64,000 bases of DNA from positions 310,001 through 374,000 of the forward strand of contig NZ_FUYC01000002.1 in NCBI RefSeq assembly GCF_900167125.1, in the 5' to 3' direction. Source of the DNA: Paucidesulfovibrio gracilis DSM 16080. Lineage in GTDB: Bacteria > Desulfobacterota > Desulfovibrionia > Desulfovibrionales > Desulfovibrionaceae. The first letter of the stretch is position 1. The number at the start of each line of letters is the position of its first letter. Positions 16,670 through 25,607 of the stretch are shown piece by piece. The notes beneath the pieces are model-generated. The model saw nothing but the letters and a program-made list of their open reading frames with translations. It was not told the origin of the DNA and made no database searches. The position numbers and the translations under genes are program-made.

Positions 16670-16990
16670 ATGAAGTGCAAGATCAAAAAAGACGACAAGG
16701 TGATGGTCATCGCCGGCAAGGATAAAGGCAAAATCGGAAAGGTGCTCCGCGTGCAACGCAAAAAGGACACCATCCTGGTCGAAAAGGTGAATATGGTCCA
16801 GCGCCACACCAAGGCCAATCCGTATGCCAACCAGCCGGGCGGTATCATCGAGAAAGAGGCCCCCATCCATGTCTCGAACGTGATGGTTGTTTGCGACGCC
16901 TGCGCTAAGGCTGCCCGCATCGGCTACACCGAGACCAAGGACGGGAAAAAGGTCCGCTATTGCAAAAAATGCAACGAACAGTTCGACTAG
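16670..16990 (+). CDS. rplX: 50S ribosomal protein L24 with C-terminal zinc ribbon
   Basis: L24 initiates 50S assembly. It has 106 residues: an N-terminal KOW domain ([20 protein letters not shown]), then a C-terminal pair of CxxC motifs (CDACAK and CKKCNE) that look able to hold zinc. Many L24 proteins, including that of E. coli, lack this ribbon. Confidence 0.97.
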   Translation: MKCKIKKDDKVMVIAGKDKGKIGKVLRVQRKKDTILVEKVNMVQRHTKANPYANQPGGIIEKEAPIHVSNVMVVCDACAKAARIGYTETKDGKKVRYCKKCNEQFD

Positions 16991-17001
16991 GGGCTTGATA
17001 C

Positions 17002-17541
17002 ATGACTCGTCTTGAGAAAATCTACCGCGAGAAGGTGGTACCCGCCCTGCAGAAGGAGTTCGGGTACAAGAGCCCCATGGAGCTGCCTCGTCTGGAAAAG
17101 GTGTCGCTGAACATCGGTCTCGGCGAAGCCAGCCAGAACAACAAGCTCATTGAGGATGCGACGGAAGAGTTGACCCGTATCGCTGGCCAGCGCGCCGTGA
17201 TCACCCGGGCCAAAAAATCCATCGCACAGTTCAAGCTCCGTGAGGGGATGCCCATCGGTTGCCGCGTTACGCTTCGTGAGGAGCGGATGTGGGACTTCTT
17301 CGATAAACTGGTGAGCTTTGCGCTGCCCCGTGTTCGCGACTTCCGGGGTGTCCCGGATCGCGGGTTCGATGGCCGTGGCAACTTCACCATGGGCATCAAG
17401 GAACACACGATATTCCCCGAGATCGACATCGATCGCGTCGAACGGGTGAAGGGCATGAACATTACTGTCACCACGACTGCCAAAACGGACAAAGAAGGCA
17501 AGATGCTTCTGGACCTGCTTGGCATGCCCTTCAAAAAGTAG
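17002..17541 (+). CDS. rplE: 50S ribosomal protein L5
   Basis: L5 binds 5S rRNA and contacts P-site tRNA. It has 179 residues and carries the family motifs [20 protein letters not shown] and [18 protein letters not shown]. It lies between rplX and the zinc-type rpsN, the usual bacterial order. Confidence 0.98.
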   Translation: MTRLEKIYREKVVPALQKEFGYKSPMELPRLEKVSLNIGLGEASQNNKLIEDATEELTRIAGQRAVITRAKKSIAQFKLREGMPIGCRVTLREERMWDFFDKLVSFALPRVRDFRGVPDRGFDGRGNFTMGIKEHTIFPEIDIDRVERVKGMNITVTTTAKTDKEGKMLLDLLGMPFKK

Positions 17542-17553
17542 GAGGATACCGGT

Positions 17554-17739
17554 TTGGCCAGGACATCTCTTCGGGTCAAGGCTCAACGCAAGCCGAAGTT
17601 CAAGGTTCGCGCCTATAATCGTTGCCCCATTTGTGGGCGTTCGCGTGCGTTTCTGCGCCGGTACGGCATCTGCCGCATCTGTTTCCGCAACAAGGCGCTT
17701 GCCGGTGAATTGCCCGGCGTTCGCAAAGCGAGCTGGTAA
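17554..17739 (+). CDS. rpsN: 30S ribosomal protein S14, short zinc-binding type
   Basis: S14 is part of the 30S head. It is the 61-residue C+ form, with four cysteines in two CxxC motifs (CPIC and CRIC). I chose a TTG start because it follows a good AGGAGG site by eight bases and opens into [15 protein letters not shown]. No ATG lies nearby in frame. Confidence 0.97.
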   Translation: MARTSLRVKAQRKPKFKVRAYNRCPICGRSRAFLRRYGICRICFRNKALAGELPGVRKASW

Positions 17740-17751
17740 GGAGATCACGCA

Positions 17752-18135
17752 ATGAGCGTCATTGATCCCATTTCCGATATGCTGAGCCGTGTAAGGAATG
17801 CTTACGGCGCGTACCACAAGAATGTGGACATCCCTGCTTCGAAAATGAAGCAGGCCATCGCCGGCATCCTGAAGGATCAGGGATATGTCACCGATTATTC
17901 GGTTGAGGAACGGAACATCAACATCCAGTTGAAGTACTCTGACGGCAAACCGCTTGTCACTGGACTGCGCAAGGTGAGCAAACCCGGTCGTCGCGTCTAC
18001 GTCGGCGCCGGTGAGATTCCCTCCGTGCAGAACGGTATCGGCATCTGCATCCTTTCCACCTCCCGCGGGGTGATGGAGGGGGCGCAGGCCCGCGCCGAGA
18101 ACGTTGGCGGCGAGCTGCTGTGCGAGATCTGGTAG
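17752..18135 (+). CDS. rpsH: 30S ribosomal protein S8
   Basis: S8 is a primary 16S binder and, in E. coli, the translational repressor of the spc operon. It has 127 residues, with the conserved C-terminal GIGICILSTSRGVMEGAQAR. An AAGGAG site precedes the ATG, 12 bases after rpsN. Confidence 0.98.
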   Translation: MSVIDPISDMLSRVRNAYGAYHKNVDIPASKMKQAIAGILKDQGYVTDYSVEERNINIQLKYSDGKPLVTGLRKVSKPGRRVYVGAGEIPSVQNGIGICILSTSRGVMEGAQARAENVGGELLCEIW

Positions 18136-18148
18136 CGAGGATTGTGAA

Positions 18149-18682
18149 ATGTCCAGAATAGGAAAACAACCCATCGCCATCCCGTCCGGTGTGGAGGTCT
18201 CCCTTGGAGACGAAATCAAGGTGAAAGGCCCGAAAGGCTCCTTGACCACTCCCGCGGATGCCAGCGTCGATTACAAAATCGAGGACGGCCAGGTCATCAT
18301 CACCCGCAAGGACGAATCCCGCACGGCTCGTGCCCAGCACGGCCTTCGCCGCACGCTGCTGGCGAACTGCGTGGAAGGCGTCAGCAAGGGCTTTGAAAAG
18401 AGCCTCGAAGTCGTGGGCGTTGGGTACAAGGTGCAGGTTGCCGGTAAGAGCGTGGTGCTCACGGTTGGGTATTCCCACCCGGTTGAGTTTCCGCTTCCCG
18501 CCGGCATCGAAGCCAAGGTCGAGGGCAGCAAGCTGACCATCAGCGGCATTGACAAGCAGATGGTTGGCGAAGTTGCCGCGAAGATTCGCAAGGTGCGTCC
18601 GCCCGAGCCGTACAAGGGCAAGGGCATCAAGTACCTTGACGAACAGATCAGACGTAAGGCCGGCAAGTCCGGCAGTAAATAA
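18149..18682 (+). CDS. rplF: 50S ribosomal protein L6
   Basis: L6 lies near the factor-binding region of the 50S subunit. I chose the ATG at 18149 (MSRIGKQPIAIPSGV, 177 residues). A longer in-frame start at 18104 would run inside rpsH with an unrelated N-terminus. The C-terminal signature RPPEPYKGKGIKYLDE is intact. Confidence 0.98.
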   Translation: MSRIGKQPIAIPSGVEVSLGDEIKVKGPKGSLTTPADASVDYKIEDGQVIITRKDESRTARAQHGLRRTLLANCVEGVSKGFEKSLEVVGVGYKVQVAGKSVVLTVGYSHPVEFPLPAGIEAKVEGSKLTISGIDKQMVGEVAAKIRKVRPPEPYKGKGIKYLDEQIRRKAGKSGSK

Positions 18683-18694
18683 CGGGGGAAAGCT

Positions 18695-19054
18695 ATGAAG
18701 CTTACCAAGGAACAAGCCCGGCGGCGCAGAAAGGTTCGTATCCGGAAAAAGATCTCCGGCACGGCCGAGCGGCCCCGCATGGTGGTTTTCCGTTCCAACT
18801 CCCATCTTTATGTCCAGTTGGTGGATGACGTCATGGGTGTGACCCTGGCCAGTGCATCTACCCTCACCATGGGCAAGGACAAGGGAGCCATGAACCCGAA
18901 CCGTGAGTCCGCCGCTGAAGTCGGTAAGGACATTGCGGGGAAGGCCAAGGAGCGGAACATCGAGCAGGTGGTCTTCGACCGCAATGGGTATATCTACCAC
19001 GGACGAGTGAAAGCCCTTGCTGACGGCGCCCGAGAGGGCGGCCTGAAATTCTAG
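18695..19054 (+). CDS. rplR: 50S ribosomal protein L18
   Basis: L18 binds 5S rRNA together with L5 and L25. It has 119 residues, with the basic N-terminus [19 protein letters not shown] and the family sequence [19 protein letters not shown] near the C-terminus. Confidence 0.97.
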   Translation: MKLTKEQARRRRKVRIRKKISGTAERPRMVVFRSNSHLYVQLVDDVMGVTLASASTLTMGKDKGAMNPNRESAAEVGKDIAGKAKERNIEQVVFDRNGYIYHGRVKALADGAREGGLKF

Positions 19055-19076
19055 GGCCAATCGAAGGATACGGACG

Positions 19077-19568
19077 ATGGAACAGAACGAATCCGGGCTG
19101 ATTGAAAAGATCGTGTACCTGAACCGTGTGGCCAAAGTGGTCAAGGGCGGTAGAAGGTTCTCCTTCAGCTGCCTGGCGGTTGTCGGCGACGGCGAAGGGA
19201 GCGTGGGGTATGGTCTTGGCAAAGCCAATGAAGTCCCCGAGGCCATCCGCAAAGCCACTGAGCGTGCCAAGAAGGATATGATCAGGGTTCCCCTGCTGGA
19301 CGGTACGCTCCCGTATGAAACGCTGGGCCGTTACGGTGCCGGTCGCGTCATGCTCAAGCCCGCCAGCCGCGGTACCGGCATCATTGCCGGCGGTCCCGTG
19401 CGCGCCATCATGGAAGCGGTGGGAGTGCATGACATCCTGACCAAGGCCATCGGCACGAACAATCCGCATAATGTGCTCCGGGCGACCATGGCGGGTCTGG
19501 CTTCCCTGCGCAGTGCCGAGGAAGTTTCCGAACTGCGTGGTTTGAAGGTTGAGACCCCCCGGAAGTAA
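19077..19568 (+). CDS. rpsE: 30S ribosomal protein S5
   Basis: S5 affects translational accuracy and lies by the mRNA entry channel. It has 163 residues, with the double-stranded-RNA-binding-like domain [20 protein letters not shown] and the conserved [18 protein letters not shown]. An AAGGATA site lies upstream. Confidence 0.98.
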   Translation: MEQNESGLIEKIVYLNRVAKVVKGGRRFSFSCLAVVGDGEGSVGYGLGKANEVPEAIRKATERAKKDMIRVPLLDGTLPYETLGRYGAGRVMLKPASRGTGIIAGGPVRAIMEAVGVHDILTKAIGTNNPHNVLRATMAGLASLRSAEEVSELRGLKVETPRK

Positions 19569-19602
19569 CTCGTCCGGATGTTAAGCAGGTAAGGAGACGG
19601 CC

Positions 19603-19782
19603 ATGGCACAGGTTACTGTAAGGCTTGTAAAAAGCAAAATTGGTTGCTCGCCCAAACAGCGTGCGACTCTTGAGGCTCTCGGGCTGCGGAAGATTCGGCA
19701 GGAAAACTCCTTCGAAGATTCCCCGGTCGTGCAGGGCATGATCAATAAAGTGAAGCACCTTGTGGAGGTTGTTGCATCATGA
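19603..19782 (+). CDS. rpmD: 50S ribosomal protein L30
   Basis: This is a 59-residue L30 ([19 protein letters not shown], then [19 protein letters not shown]), easily missed because of its size. It follows an AAGGAGA site, and its TGA stop overlaps the rplO ATG (ATGA), giving translational coupling. Its position between rpsE and rplO is the standard one. Confidence 0.96.
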   Translation: MAQVTVRLVKSKIGCSPKQRATLEALGLRKIRQENSFEDSPVVQGMINKVKHLVEVVAS

Positions 19783-20234
19783 AGCTCCACGAACTGTACC
19801 CTTTCCCGGAGCAAACCAAGGACCGCAAGCGTGTGGGCCGTGGTTCCGGCTCCGGCTGGGGCAAAACCAGCGGCAAAGGTCATAAGGGCCAAAAGAGCCG
19901 CTCGGGCGCTTCCATTCCGGCATGGTTCGAGGGCGGTCAAATGCCGCTCATGCGCCGCCTTCCCAAGCGCGGTTTCAAGAACCCTTTCCGTGTGGAATAC
20001 GCCGCCATCAACCTCGGGCAGCTGCTTGAGGCCTTTGAAGGCAAGAGCGAAATCACCCTTTTGGATATCTATGAACGCGGCCTGTGCAAGGTCGGCTCCC
20101 CGGTGAAGATCCTGGGCGGTGGCGAGGTCTCTACGGCCGTTACCATTGAAGCCCATCGGTTCAGCGCCTCTGCGGCTGACAAAATTGCCAAGGCTGGCGG
20201 CACCGCCAAGTCCATCGAAGTTCAGGAAGGATAG
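19779..20234 (+). CDS. rplO: 50S ribosomal protein L15
   Basis: L15 is a late-assembly 50S protein. It has 151 residues with the glycine-rich N-terminal extension (RVGRGSGSGWGKTSGKGHKG) that threads into rRNA. It overlaps rpmD by four bases and ends 3 bases before secY. Confidence 0.98.
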   Translation: MKLHELYPFPEQTKDRKRVGRGSGSGWGKTSGKGHKGQKSRSGASIPAWFEGGQMPLMRRLPKRGFKNPFRVEYAAINLGQLLEAFEGKSEITLLDIYERGLCKVGSPVKILGGGEVSTAVTIEAHRFSASAADKIAKAGGTAKSIEVQEG

Positions 20235-20237
20235 CAC

Positions 20238-21557
20238 GTGGCACTCTCTGGCGTTGAGAATCTTGCGCGACTGCCCGAATTGAAGAAGCGGCTCCTGTGG
20301 ACGCTGCTTCTTCTTTTCGTCTATCGCATCGGCATCCACATCCCTGTCCCGGGTGTGAACGGACCGGCTCTGGCTTCCATTTTTGAGGAGGCCGCCGGAA
20401 CCCTGTTGGGACTGTTCAACATGTTCTCGGGCGGCGGATTGCAGAATCTGTCCATCTTCGCGCTGGGCATCATGCCCTACATCTCGGCCTCTATCATTCT
20501 GCAGCTGCTCACCGTGGTCAGCCCTGAGCTGAAGCGGTTGCAAAAAGAGGAAGGGCAGGCCGGGCGCAAGAAGATCACCCAGTACACCCGTTACGGCACC
20601 GTGCTCATCTCCCTGGTGCAGGGCTTCGGCATCGCCGTTGGCCTGGAGAGCATGGTCAGCCCCATTGGCCCGGTGGTTTCGCCCGAAACCGCTGGTTGGG
20701 CCTTCCGGCTTGTTACCGTGATTACCATGGTCACCGGCACCGTCTTCCTGATGTGGCTCGGTGAAAAGCTCACGGAAAAAGGCATCGGCAACGGTATTTC
20801 GCTGATTATTTTCGGCGGTATTGTGGCCGGACTGCCAAGCGCCGTAGCACGGACGCTCTCGTTTATGAGCGAGGGTGTCATGAGTCCCCTGTTCGTGTTG
20901 GTCCTCGTGGCCGGCATGGTGGGCATTCTGGCTCTGATTGTCTTTGTGGAACGCGGCCAGCGTCGTATCCCCATTCATTATGCCAAGCGGCAGATGGGGC
21001 GACGCATGTATGGTGGTCAGACGACGCACCTGCCTCTCCGGGTGAATACGGCGGGAGTTATCCCTCCCATTTTTGCCTCGAGTTTGCTCCTGTTCCCAGG
21101 GACCATTGCCCAGTTCTCAGACATGGCTTGGTTGAACGCCATTTCCGACTACATGCAGCCGACATCCATTTTGTATAACCTGCTGTATGTGGCGGTAGTG
21201 ATTTTCTTCTGCTATTTTTACACCGCCATTGTCTTCGATCCCAAGGGGATCGCCGAGAACATCCAGAAGCAGGGCGGATTCATTCCGGGCATTCGTCCGG
21301 GGGTTAAAACTCGTGAATACATTGATCGGGTTTTGGCACGCATCACCCTCTGGGGATCGCTGTATGTCTCCGCTATCTGCGTCCTGCCCATGTTCCTCAT
21401 CGCCCAGTTCAACGTTCCGTTCTACTTTGGTGGAACATCGCTGTTGATTATTGTGGGCGTTGCCATGGACTTCATGGGCCAGGTTGAATCCTACATGATT
21501 TCTCGCCAGTACGAAGGCCTTATGGGCAAGTCCGGCCGAGTTAAAGGTAGGCGTTAG
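20238..21557 (+). CDS. secY: Protein translocase channel SecY
   Basis: SecY is the pore subunit of the Sec translocon in the inner membrane. It has 439 residues and ten predicted membrane segments. Family signatures include IMPYISASIILQLL near residue 77 and QGGFIPGIRPGVKTREYI, the large cytoplasmic loop. The start is GTG, 3 bases after rplO, following an AGGAAGG site. map follows after 3 bases, with no adk between them. Confidence 0.98.
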   Translation: MALSGVENLARLPELKKRLLWTLLLLFVYRIGIHIPVPGVNGPALASIFEEAAGTLLGLFNMFSGGGLQNLSIFALGIMPYISASIILQLLTVVSPELKRLQKEEGQAGRKKITQYTRYGTVLISLVQGFGIAVGLESMVSPIGPVVSPETAGWAFRLVTVITMVTGTVFLMWLGEKLTEKGIGNGISLIIFGGIVAGLPSAVARTLSFMSEGVMSPLFVLVLVAGMVGILALIVFVERGQRRIPIHYAKRQMGRRMYGGQTTHLPLRVNTAGVIPPIFASSLLLFPGTIAQFSDMAWLNAISDYMQPTSILYNLLYVAVVIFFCYFYTAIVFDPKGIAENIQKQGGFIPGIRPGVKTREYIDRVLARITLWGSLYVSAICVLPMFLIAQFNVPFYFGGTSLLIIVGVAMDFMGQVESYMISRQYEGLMGKSGRVKGRR

Positions 21558-21560
21558 ACG

Positions 21561-22331
21561 TTGAAGAAGTTCCGAGGCGTGTTCCTCAAGAACGATAGAG
21601 AGATTGGTCTCATGCGTGAGGCCAATCGTATGGTCTCGAAGATTTTGGATGAGTTGGGACGCGCGGTTGAGCCGGGTGTCCCGACCATGCTCTTCGAGGA
21701 GATTGCCCAGGCGCGGTGCAAGGACTTTGGTGTCCGGCCCGCTTTTCAAGGGTATGGCGGCTTTCCTTATGCGCTTTGCTGCTCGGTGAACGAAGAAATC
21801 GTGCATGGTTTCCCTTCGGACACTAGAGTGCTTAAGGAAGGAGACATTGTCAGTTTCGACATGGGCGTTATTTATGAAGGGTTCAACGGCGATTCCGCCA
21901 GAACCTTCGGTGTTGGTAACGTCAGCGACACAGCCCAGCGGCTGATGACTGTCACTCGCGAATCCTTGATGAAGGGTATTGCCATGGCCAAGCCCGGCCA
22001 CAACCTCTTTGAGGTCTCCCGGGCTGTGCAAGAGCATGCGGAAGCCGCTGGCTTTGGCGTTGTCCGGCGATTTGTCGGTCACGGAATCGGAACCAAGTTG
22101 CATGAAAAGCCTGAAATTCCGAATTTTGTGCCCAAAGGTTTGCCGGGTCTGGTGCTCAAGCCGGGGATGACCCTGGCCATTGAGCCGATGATCACCGAGG
22201 GAACCCACGATGTGGAAGTACTGTCGGATAAATGGACCGCGGTCACCAAGGACAGAAAACTGTCCGCTCATTTTGAGCATACCATCGCGGTCACATCGGA
22301 CGGCCCTGTTATTTTAAGCCGCTCCGATTAG
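21561..22331 (+). CDS. map: Type I methionine aminopeptidase
   Basis: It removes the N-terminal methionine from nascent proteins. It has 256 residues. The five metal ligands are visible: two aspartates (SFDMGV and GDSART), a histidine (GHGIGTKLHEKP) and two glutamates (AIEPMITEG and HFEHTIAV). The start is TTG and opens directly into KKFRGVFLKNDREIGLM. It is coupled to secY by a 3-base gap. Confidence 0.97.
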   Translation: MKKFRGVFLKNDREIGLMREANRMVSKILDELGRAVEPGVPTMLFEEIAQARCKDFGVRPAFQGYGGFPYALCCSVNEEIVHGFPSDTRVLKEGDIVSFDMGVIYEGFNGDSARTFGVGNVSDTAQRLMTVTRESLMKGIAMAKPGHNLFEVSRAVQEHAEAAGFGVVRRFVGHGIGTKLHEKPEIPNFVPKGLPGLVLKPGMTLAIEPMITEGTHDVEVLSDKWTAVTKDRKLSAHFEHTIAVTSDGPVILSRSD

Positions 22332-22395
22332 GGAAGGGTACCGGTTAACCCTTGCGGTTTGCTGGAAACTGCTGTAAAAGACACCTTCCCTTTTT
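22331..22395 (+). terminator. Terminator or attenuator-like structure after map
   Basis: GGGAAGG at the map stop codon can pair with CCTTCCC at 22384-22390, which is followed by five T. The loop of about 46 bases is long, so this is a weak or conditional terminator at best. It lies upstream of rpmJ in the 153-base gap that holds infA in many bacteria. No infA-like frame is present. Confidence 0.35.
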
Positions 22396-22425
22396 CCCGA
22401 CGGTGTCCGTTGGGTGCTGTAAAAG
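22370..22425 (+). repeat. Direct repeat pair TGCTGTAAAAG upstream of rpmJ
   Basis: The 11-base sequence TGCTGTAAAAG occurs at 22370-22380 and again at 22415-22425, a 45-base period in a gap otherwise without a gene. A TACAAT -10-like hexamer at 22453-22458 follows, but no good -35 is seen. The repeats could be a regulator binding pair or part of the leader structure; function is unknown. Confidence 0.4.
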
Positions 22426-22484
22426 GCATACGATTTTAAGGGGTTATTCCCGTACAATAGAGCTGCAAGGCATTGGAGACGGTC

Positions 22485-22598
22485 ATGAAAGTCAGACCCT
22501 CTGTCAAAAAAATGTGTTCGAAGTGCAAAATCATCAGACGCAAGGGCGTGCTGCGGGTCATCTGCGACAATCCGCGGCACAAGCAGCGTCAAGGATAA
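22485..22598 (+). CDS. rpmJ: 50S ribosomal protein L36, zinc type
   Basis: This is a 37-residue L36 ([20 protein letters not shown], then [13 protein letters not shown]), too short for ordinary gene finders. Zinc ligands are Cys11, Cys14, Cys27 and His32, the C+ form. It lies 15 bases before rpsM, in the usual secY/map-rpmJ-rpsM order. Confidence 0.96.
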   Translation: MKVRPSVKKMCSKCKIIRRKGVLRVICDNPRHKQRQG

Positions 22599-22613
22599 GA
22601 AGGGGTATAGAAA

Positions 22614-22988
22614 GTGGCACGCATTGCTGGTGTTGATCTGCCCAAAAGCAAGCGGATGGATATCGCCCTGACCTATATCTATGGTATTGGTCAGACGACT
22701 GCTCGTGAAATTCTCGATAAGACCGGTGTCGATTGGATGAAAAGCTCCGATGAGCTGACTTCCGACGAAGTCAACACCATCCGTGTCGAGATCGAGCACA
22801 ACCATAAGGTGGAGGGTGACCTTCGCCGTGAACTGACCGCGAACATCAAGCGCTTGATGGACATTGGCTGCTACCGCGGCCTGCGGCATCGCAAAGGCCT
22901 TCCGGTCCGTGGGCAGAAGACCCACACCAATGCCCGTACCCGCAAGGGTCCGCGTCGTTCGGTTGTCGGCCGCAAGAAGAAGAAGTAG
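22614..22988 (+). CDS. rpsM: 30S ribosomal protein S13
   Basis: S13 contacts the 50S subunit and P-site tRNA. It has 124 residues, with [25 protein letters not shown] at the start and the C-terminal [17 protein letters not shown] typical of the family. The start is GTG; no ATG is available at this position. Confidence 0.97.
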   Translation: MARIAGVDLPKSKRMDIALTYIYGIGQTTAREILDKTGVDWMKSSDELTSDEVNTIRVEIEHNHKVEGDLRRELTANIKRLMDIGCYRGLRHRKGLPVRGQKTHTNARTRKGPRRSVVGRKKKK

Positions 22989-23043
22989 CGGCACGTCCGT
23001 CTTTCTATATTCCCGTTAGATCATGCTCTGAGGAGATCAGGTT

Positions 23044-23430
23044 ATGGCGAAACCCAGGCGTTCCGCAAAGAAAAGAGAAAAGAAGAACGTACCTGTGGGC
23101 CTGGCCCACATTAAGGCTACGTTCAATAATACGATCATCACCTTCACCGACATGAAGGGCAACGTGGTCAGTTGGGCCAGTGCTGGAGCTTCCTTCAAGG
23201 GTTCCCGCAAAAGCACCCCCTTTGCCGCCCAGATTGCCGCTGAAAACGCCGCTAAGGTCGCTCGCGACAACGGCATGCGCACTGTGGGCGTGTTTGTGAA
23301 GGGTCCGGGGTCCGGCCGTGAAGCCGCCATGCGCGCCATCGGCGCCGCCGGTTTCAAGGTCAACTTCATCCGTGACATCACCCCGATCCCCCACAATGGC
23401 TGCCGGCCGCCCAAGCGCCGCCGCGTCTGA
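23044..23430 (+). CDS. rpsK: 30S ribosomal protein S11
   Basis: S11 forms the 30S platform near the E-site codon. It has 128 residues, with the family sequences [24 protein letters not shown] and the C-terminal [24 protein letters not shown] site precedes the ATG. Confidence 0.98.
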   Translation: MAKPRRSAKKREKKNVPVGLAHIKATFNNTIITFTDMKGNVVSWASAGASFKGSRKSTPFAAQIAAENAAKVARDNGMRTVGVFVKGPGSGREAAMRAIGAAGFKVNFIRDITPIPHNGCRPPKRRRV

Positions 23431-23444
23431 TTTAGGAGGTTACC

Positions 23445-24074
23445 TTGGCTCGCTACACTGAAGCTAAATGCCGCATTTGCCGCCGCGAGGGACAAAAACT
23501 GTTTCTCAAAGGCGATCGTTGCTATACGGACAAGTGCGCTTACGAGCGCCGTCCCTACGCTCCCGGTGCTGCCGGGCGCAATATGCGCCGCAAGATGAGC
23601 GACTACGCCATCCAGCTGCGTGAAAAACAAAAGGTCCGCCGGATGTACGGCATCCTCGAAGGCCAGTTCCATCGTTATTTCGAGCGCGCCGACGCCATGA
23701 AAGGCGTCACCGGCACCAACCTGTTGGTCATGCTGGAACGCCGTCTCGACAACGTGGTCTATCGCCTCGGATTTGCCAACTCCCGCACCCAGGCCCGTCA
23801 GCTGGTTCGCCACGGCGCTTTTGCCGTGAACGGCCGTCGTGTGGATGTGCCTTCCTTCCTGGTTCGCGCCGAAGATATTATCGAGGTTCGCGAAAAGTCC
23901 CGGAAGATCCCTGTGATCGCCGAGGCCCAGGATGTGATCGCCCGCCGCGGCTGCCCCGATTGGCTGGAAAGCGACGGAGCCGCCTTCAAGGGAACCGTGA
24001 AGGCCATGCCCAAGCGCGAGGACATTCAGTTCCCGATCAACGAGCAGCTCATTGTCGAGCTGTACTCCAAGTAA
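23445..24074 (+). CDS. rpsD: 30S ribosomal protein S4, zinc type
   Basis: S4 is a primary 16S binder and translational-fidelity protein. It has 209 residues. The N-terminal cysteines (CRICRRE and CYTDKCAYE) form the zinc-binding type of S4, and the S4 RNA-binding domain follows ([20 protein letters not shown]). The start is TTG, after a strong TAGGAGG site. Confidence 0.97.
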   Translation: MARYTEAKCRICRREGQKLFLKGDRCYTDKCAYERRPYAPGAAGRNMRRKMSDYAIQLREKQKVRRMYGILEGQFHRYFERADAMKGVTGTNLLVMLERRLDNVVYRLGFANSRTQARQLVRHGAFAVNGRRVDVPSFLVRAEDIIEVREKSRKIPVIAEAQDVIARRGCPDWLESDGAAFKGTVKAMPKREDIQFPINEQLIVELYSK

Positions 24075-24086
24075 TACGGGTGATTC

Positions 24087-25127
24087 ATGCTTGTTCAAGA
24101 CGGTGACAGACTTATCAACACGCGGAACTGGTCCGAGCTGGTAAAGCCGGAACAGCTTGTGCGCGATCCCAAGTCCACCGAGACGTACGGCAAATTCGTC
24201 TGTGAGCCGTTGGAGCGTGGCTTTGCCACCACCATCGGCAATGCCCTCAGACGGGTGCTGCTCTCCTCTTTGCAGGGGGCAGGCATTGTCGCCGCTCGGA
24301 TCGAAGGGGTGCAGCACGAGTTCACCACCATCGAGGGCGTGATGGAGGATGTGACGGAAGTCGTCCTCAACCTCAAGTCCGTCCGTCTGGCCATGCGTAC
24401 CGACGAGCCGCAAATTCTGGTGCTTGAGGCCGACAAAAAAGGCCCGGTAACCGCATCCATGATCGCGGAAAACCAGAATGTGCAGGTTCTCAGCAAAGAT
24501 CAGCTCATTGCCACCCTCTCCGAGGACAAGTCCTTGAAGATGGAACTGGAAGTGCGCATGGGCAAAGGATATGTCCCGGCTGAACTGCACGAAGGACTCA
24601 CCGAGGACATCGGGCTGATCACCATGGACGCCAGCTACTCCCCCGTGCGTAAAGTCGCGTACACTGTGGAGCAGGCTCGCGTCGGCCAGATGACCAACTA
24701 CGATAAGCTCATTCTTGAGGTGTGGACGGATGGTTCCGTGTCCCCTGAGGATGCCGTGGCCTACAGCGCGAAGATCCTCAAGGACCAGCTTTCCGTTTTC
24801 ATCAACTTTGACGAAATGTCCTCGGCCCAGCAGCCTGACGACGAAGATACCGTCAACCTGAACCCCAACCTGTTCAAAAGCATCGACGAGCTGGAACTTT
24901 CGGTCCGGGCGACCAACTGCCTCAAGGCCGCCAATATCCAGCTGGTCGGCGAATTGGTGCAGCGCAGTGAGCAGCAGATGCTCAAGACCAAGAACTTTGG
25001 TCGCAAGTCGCTGGACGAAATTCGTCGCGTGCTCGACAGCATGGGACTCAAGTTCGGCATGGTCATCGAGGACTTCGATAAGAAACAGCAGGAATGGCTG
25101 AAGAGGAAAGAGAAAAATGAGGCATAA
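24087..25127 (+). CDS. rpoA: RNA polymerase alpha subunit
   Basis: The alpha subunit dimerises to nucleate RNA polymerase and its C-terminal domain binds UP elements and activators. It has 346 residues. The N-terminal assembly domain has [16 protein letters not shown]. The C-terminal domain carries [16 protein letters not shown], followed by the [16 protein letters not shown] helices that contact DNA. Its end overlaps rplQ by 11 bases. Confidence 0.98.
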   Translation: MLVQDGDRLINTRNWSELVKPEQLVRDPKSTETYGKFVCEPLERGFATTIGNALRRVLLSSLQGAGIVAARIEGVQHEFTTIEGVMEDVTEVVLNLKSVRLAMRTDEPQILVLEADKKGPVTASMIAENQNVQVLSKDQLIATLSEDKSLKMELEVRMGKGYVPAELHEGLTEDIGLITMDASYSPVRKVAYTVEQARVGQMTNYDKLILEVWTDGSVSPEDAVAYSAKILKDQLSVFINFDEMSSAQQPDDEDTVNLNPNLFKSIDELELSVRATNCLKAANIQLVGELVQRSEQQMLKTKNFGRKSLDEIRRVLDSMGLKFGMVIEDFDKKQQEWLKRKEKNEA

Positions 25128-25509
25128 AAAGTCCGGAAGAAAACTGAACCGCACCAATGCCCATCGTAAGGCCTTGATGCGGAACATGGCTCGGGCGCTG
25201 CTTACCCACGAGCGCATCCGTACCACTGAGGCCAAGGCCAAGGAACTGCGCAAGGTCGTGGATGGCCTTGTGACCCTGGCCCTCCGTGATGACCTCCATT
25301 CCCGTCGCCAGGCGTACAAGACCCTGAATAACCATCAGCTGGTCCAGCGTCTGTTTGACGAGATCGCCCCTCGCTTCAAAGAAGCCAAGGGCGGATATAC
25401 GCGTATCCTTAAGCTTGCCATGCCGCGTCGTGGCGATTGCGCGCCCATGTGCGTGATCGAACTCGCTCGCGAAGGCGAAGCTGTCGAGGAAAAGGCTGCC
25501 GAGGCCTAG
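25117..25509 (+). CDS. rplQ: 50S ribosomal protein L17
   Basis: L17 sits near the tunnel exit. It has 130 residues, with [25 protein letters not shown] at the start, though with an acidic, Glu/Ala-rich tail. Its start lies inside the rpoA end, preceded by an AGAGGAAAG site. It is the last gene of the ribosomal block. Confidence 0.97.
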   Translation: MRHKKSGRKLNRTNAHRKALMRNMARALLTHERIRTTEAKAKELRKVVDGLVTLALRDDLHSRRQAYKTLNNHQLVQRLFDEIAPRFKEAKGGYTRILKLAMPRRGDCAPMCVIELAREGEAVEEKAAEA

Positions 25510-25533
25510 CCCCGCTCCTTCTCGTACGCGAAT

Positions 25534-25566
25534 AAGGCGACTCCTTTGGGGGTCGCCTTTTTTTTT
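25534..25566 (+). terminator. Intrinsic terminator of the ribosomal super-operon
   Basis: AAGGCGAC pairs with GTCGCCTT around a 10-base loop, followed by at least seven T. It lies 25 bases after rplQ and just ahead of the lysR promoter region, ending the long + strand ribosomal transcript. Confidence 0.9.
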
Positions 25567-25607
25567 ATCTTGTTTTATTGAAGATTTCGATATACTGGAT
25601 CAAAATT

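Noticed and set aside
23037-25319. 760-codon open frame antisense to rpsK-rpsD-rpoA
   Set aside because: It covers four convincing ribosomal/RNA polymerase genes and carries shadow-type sequence only.
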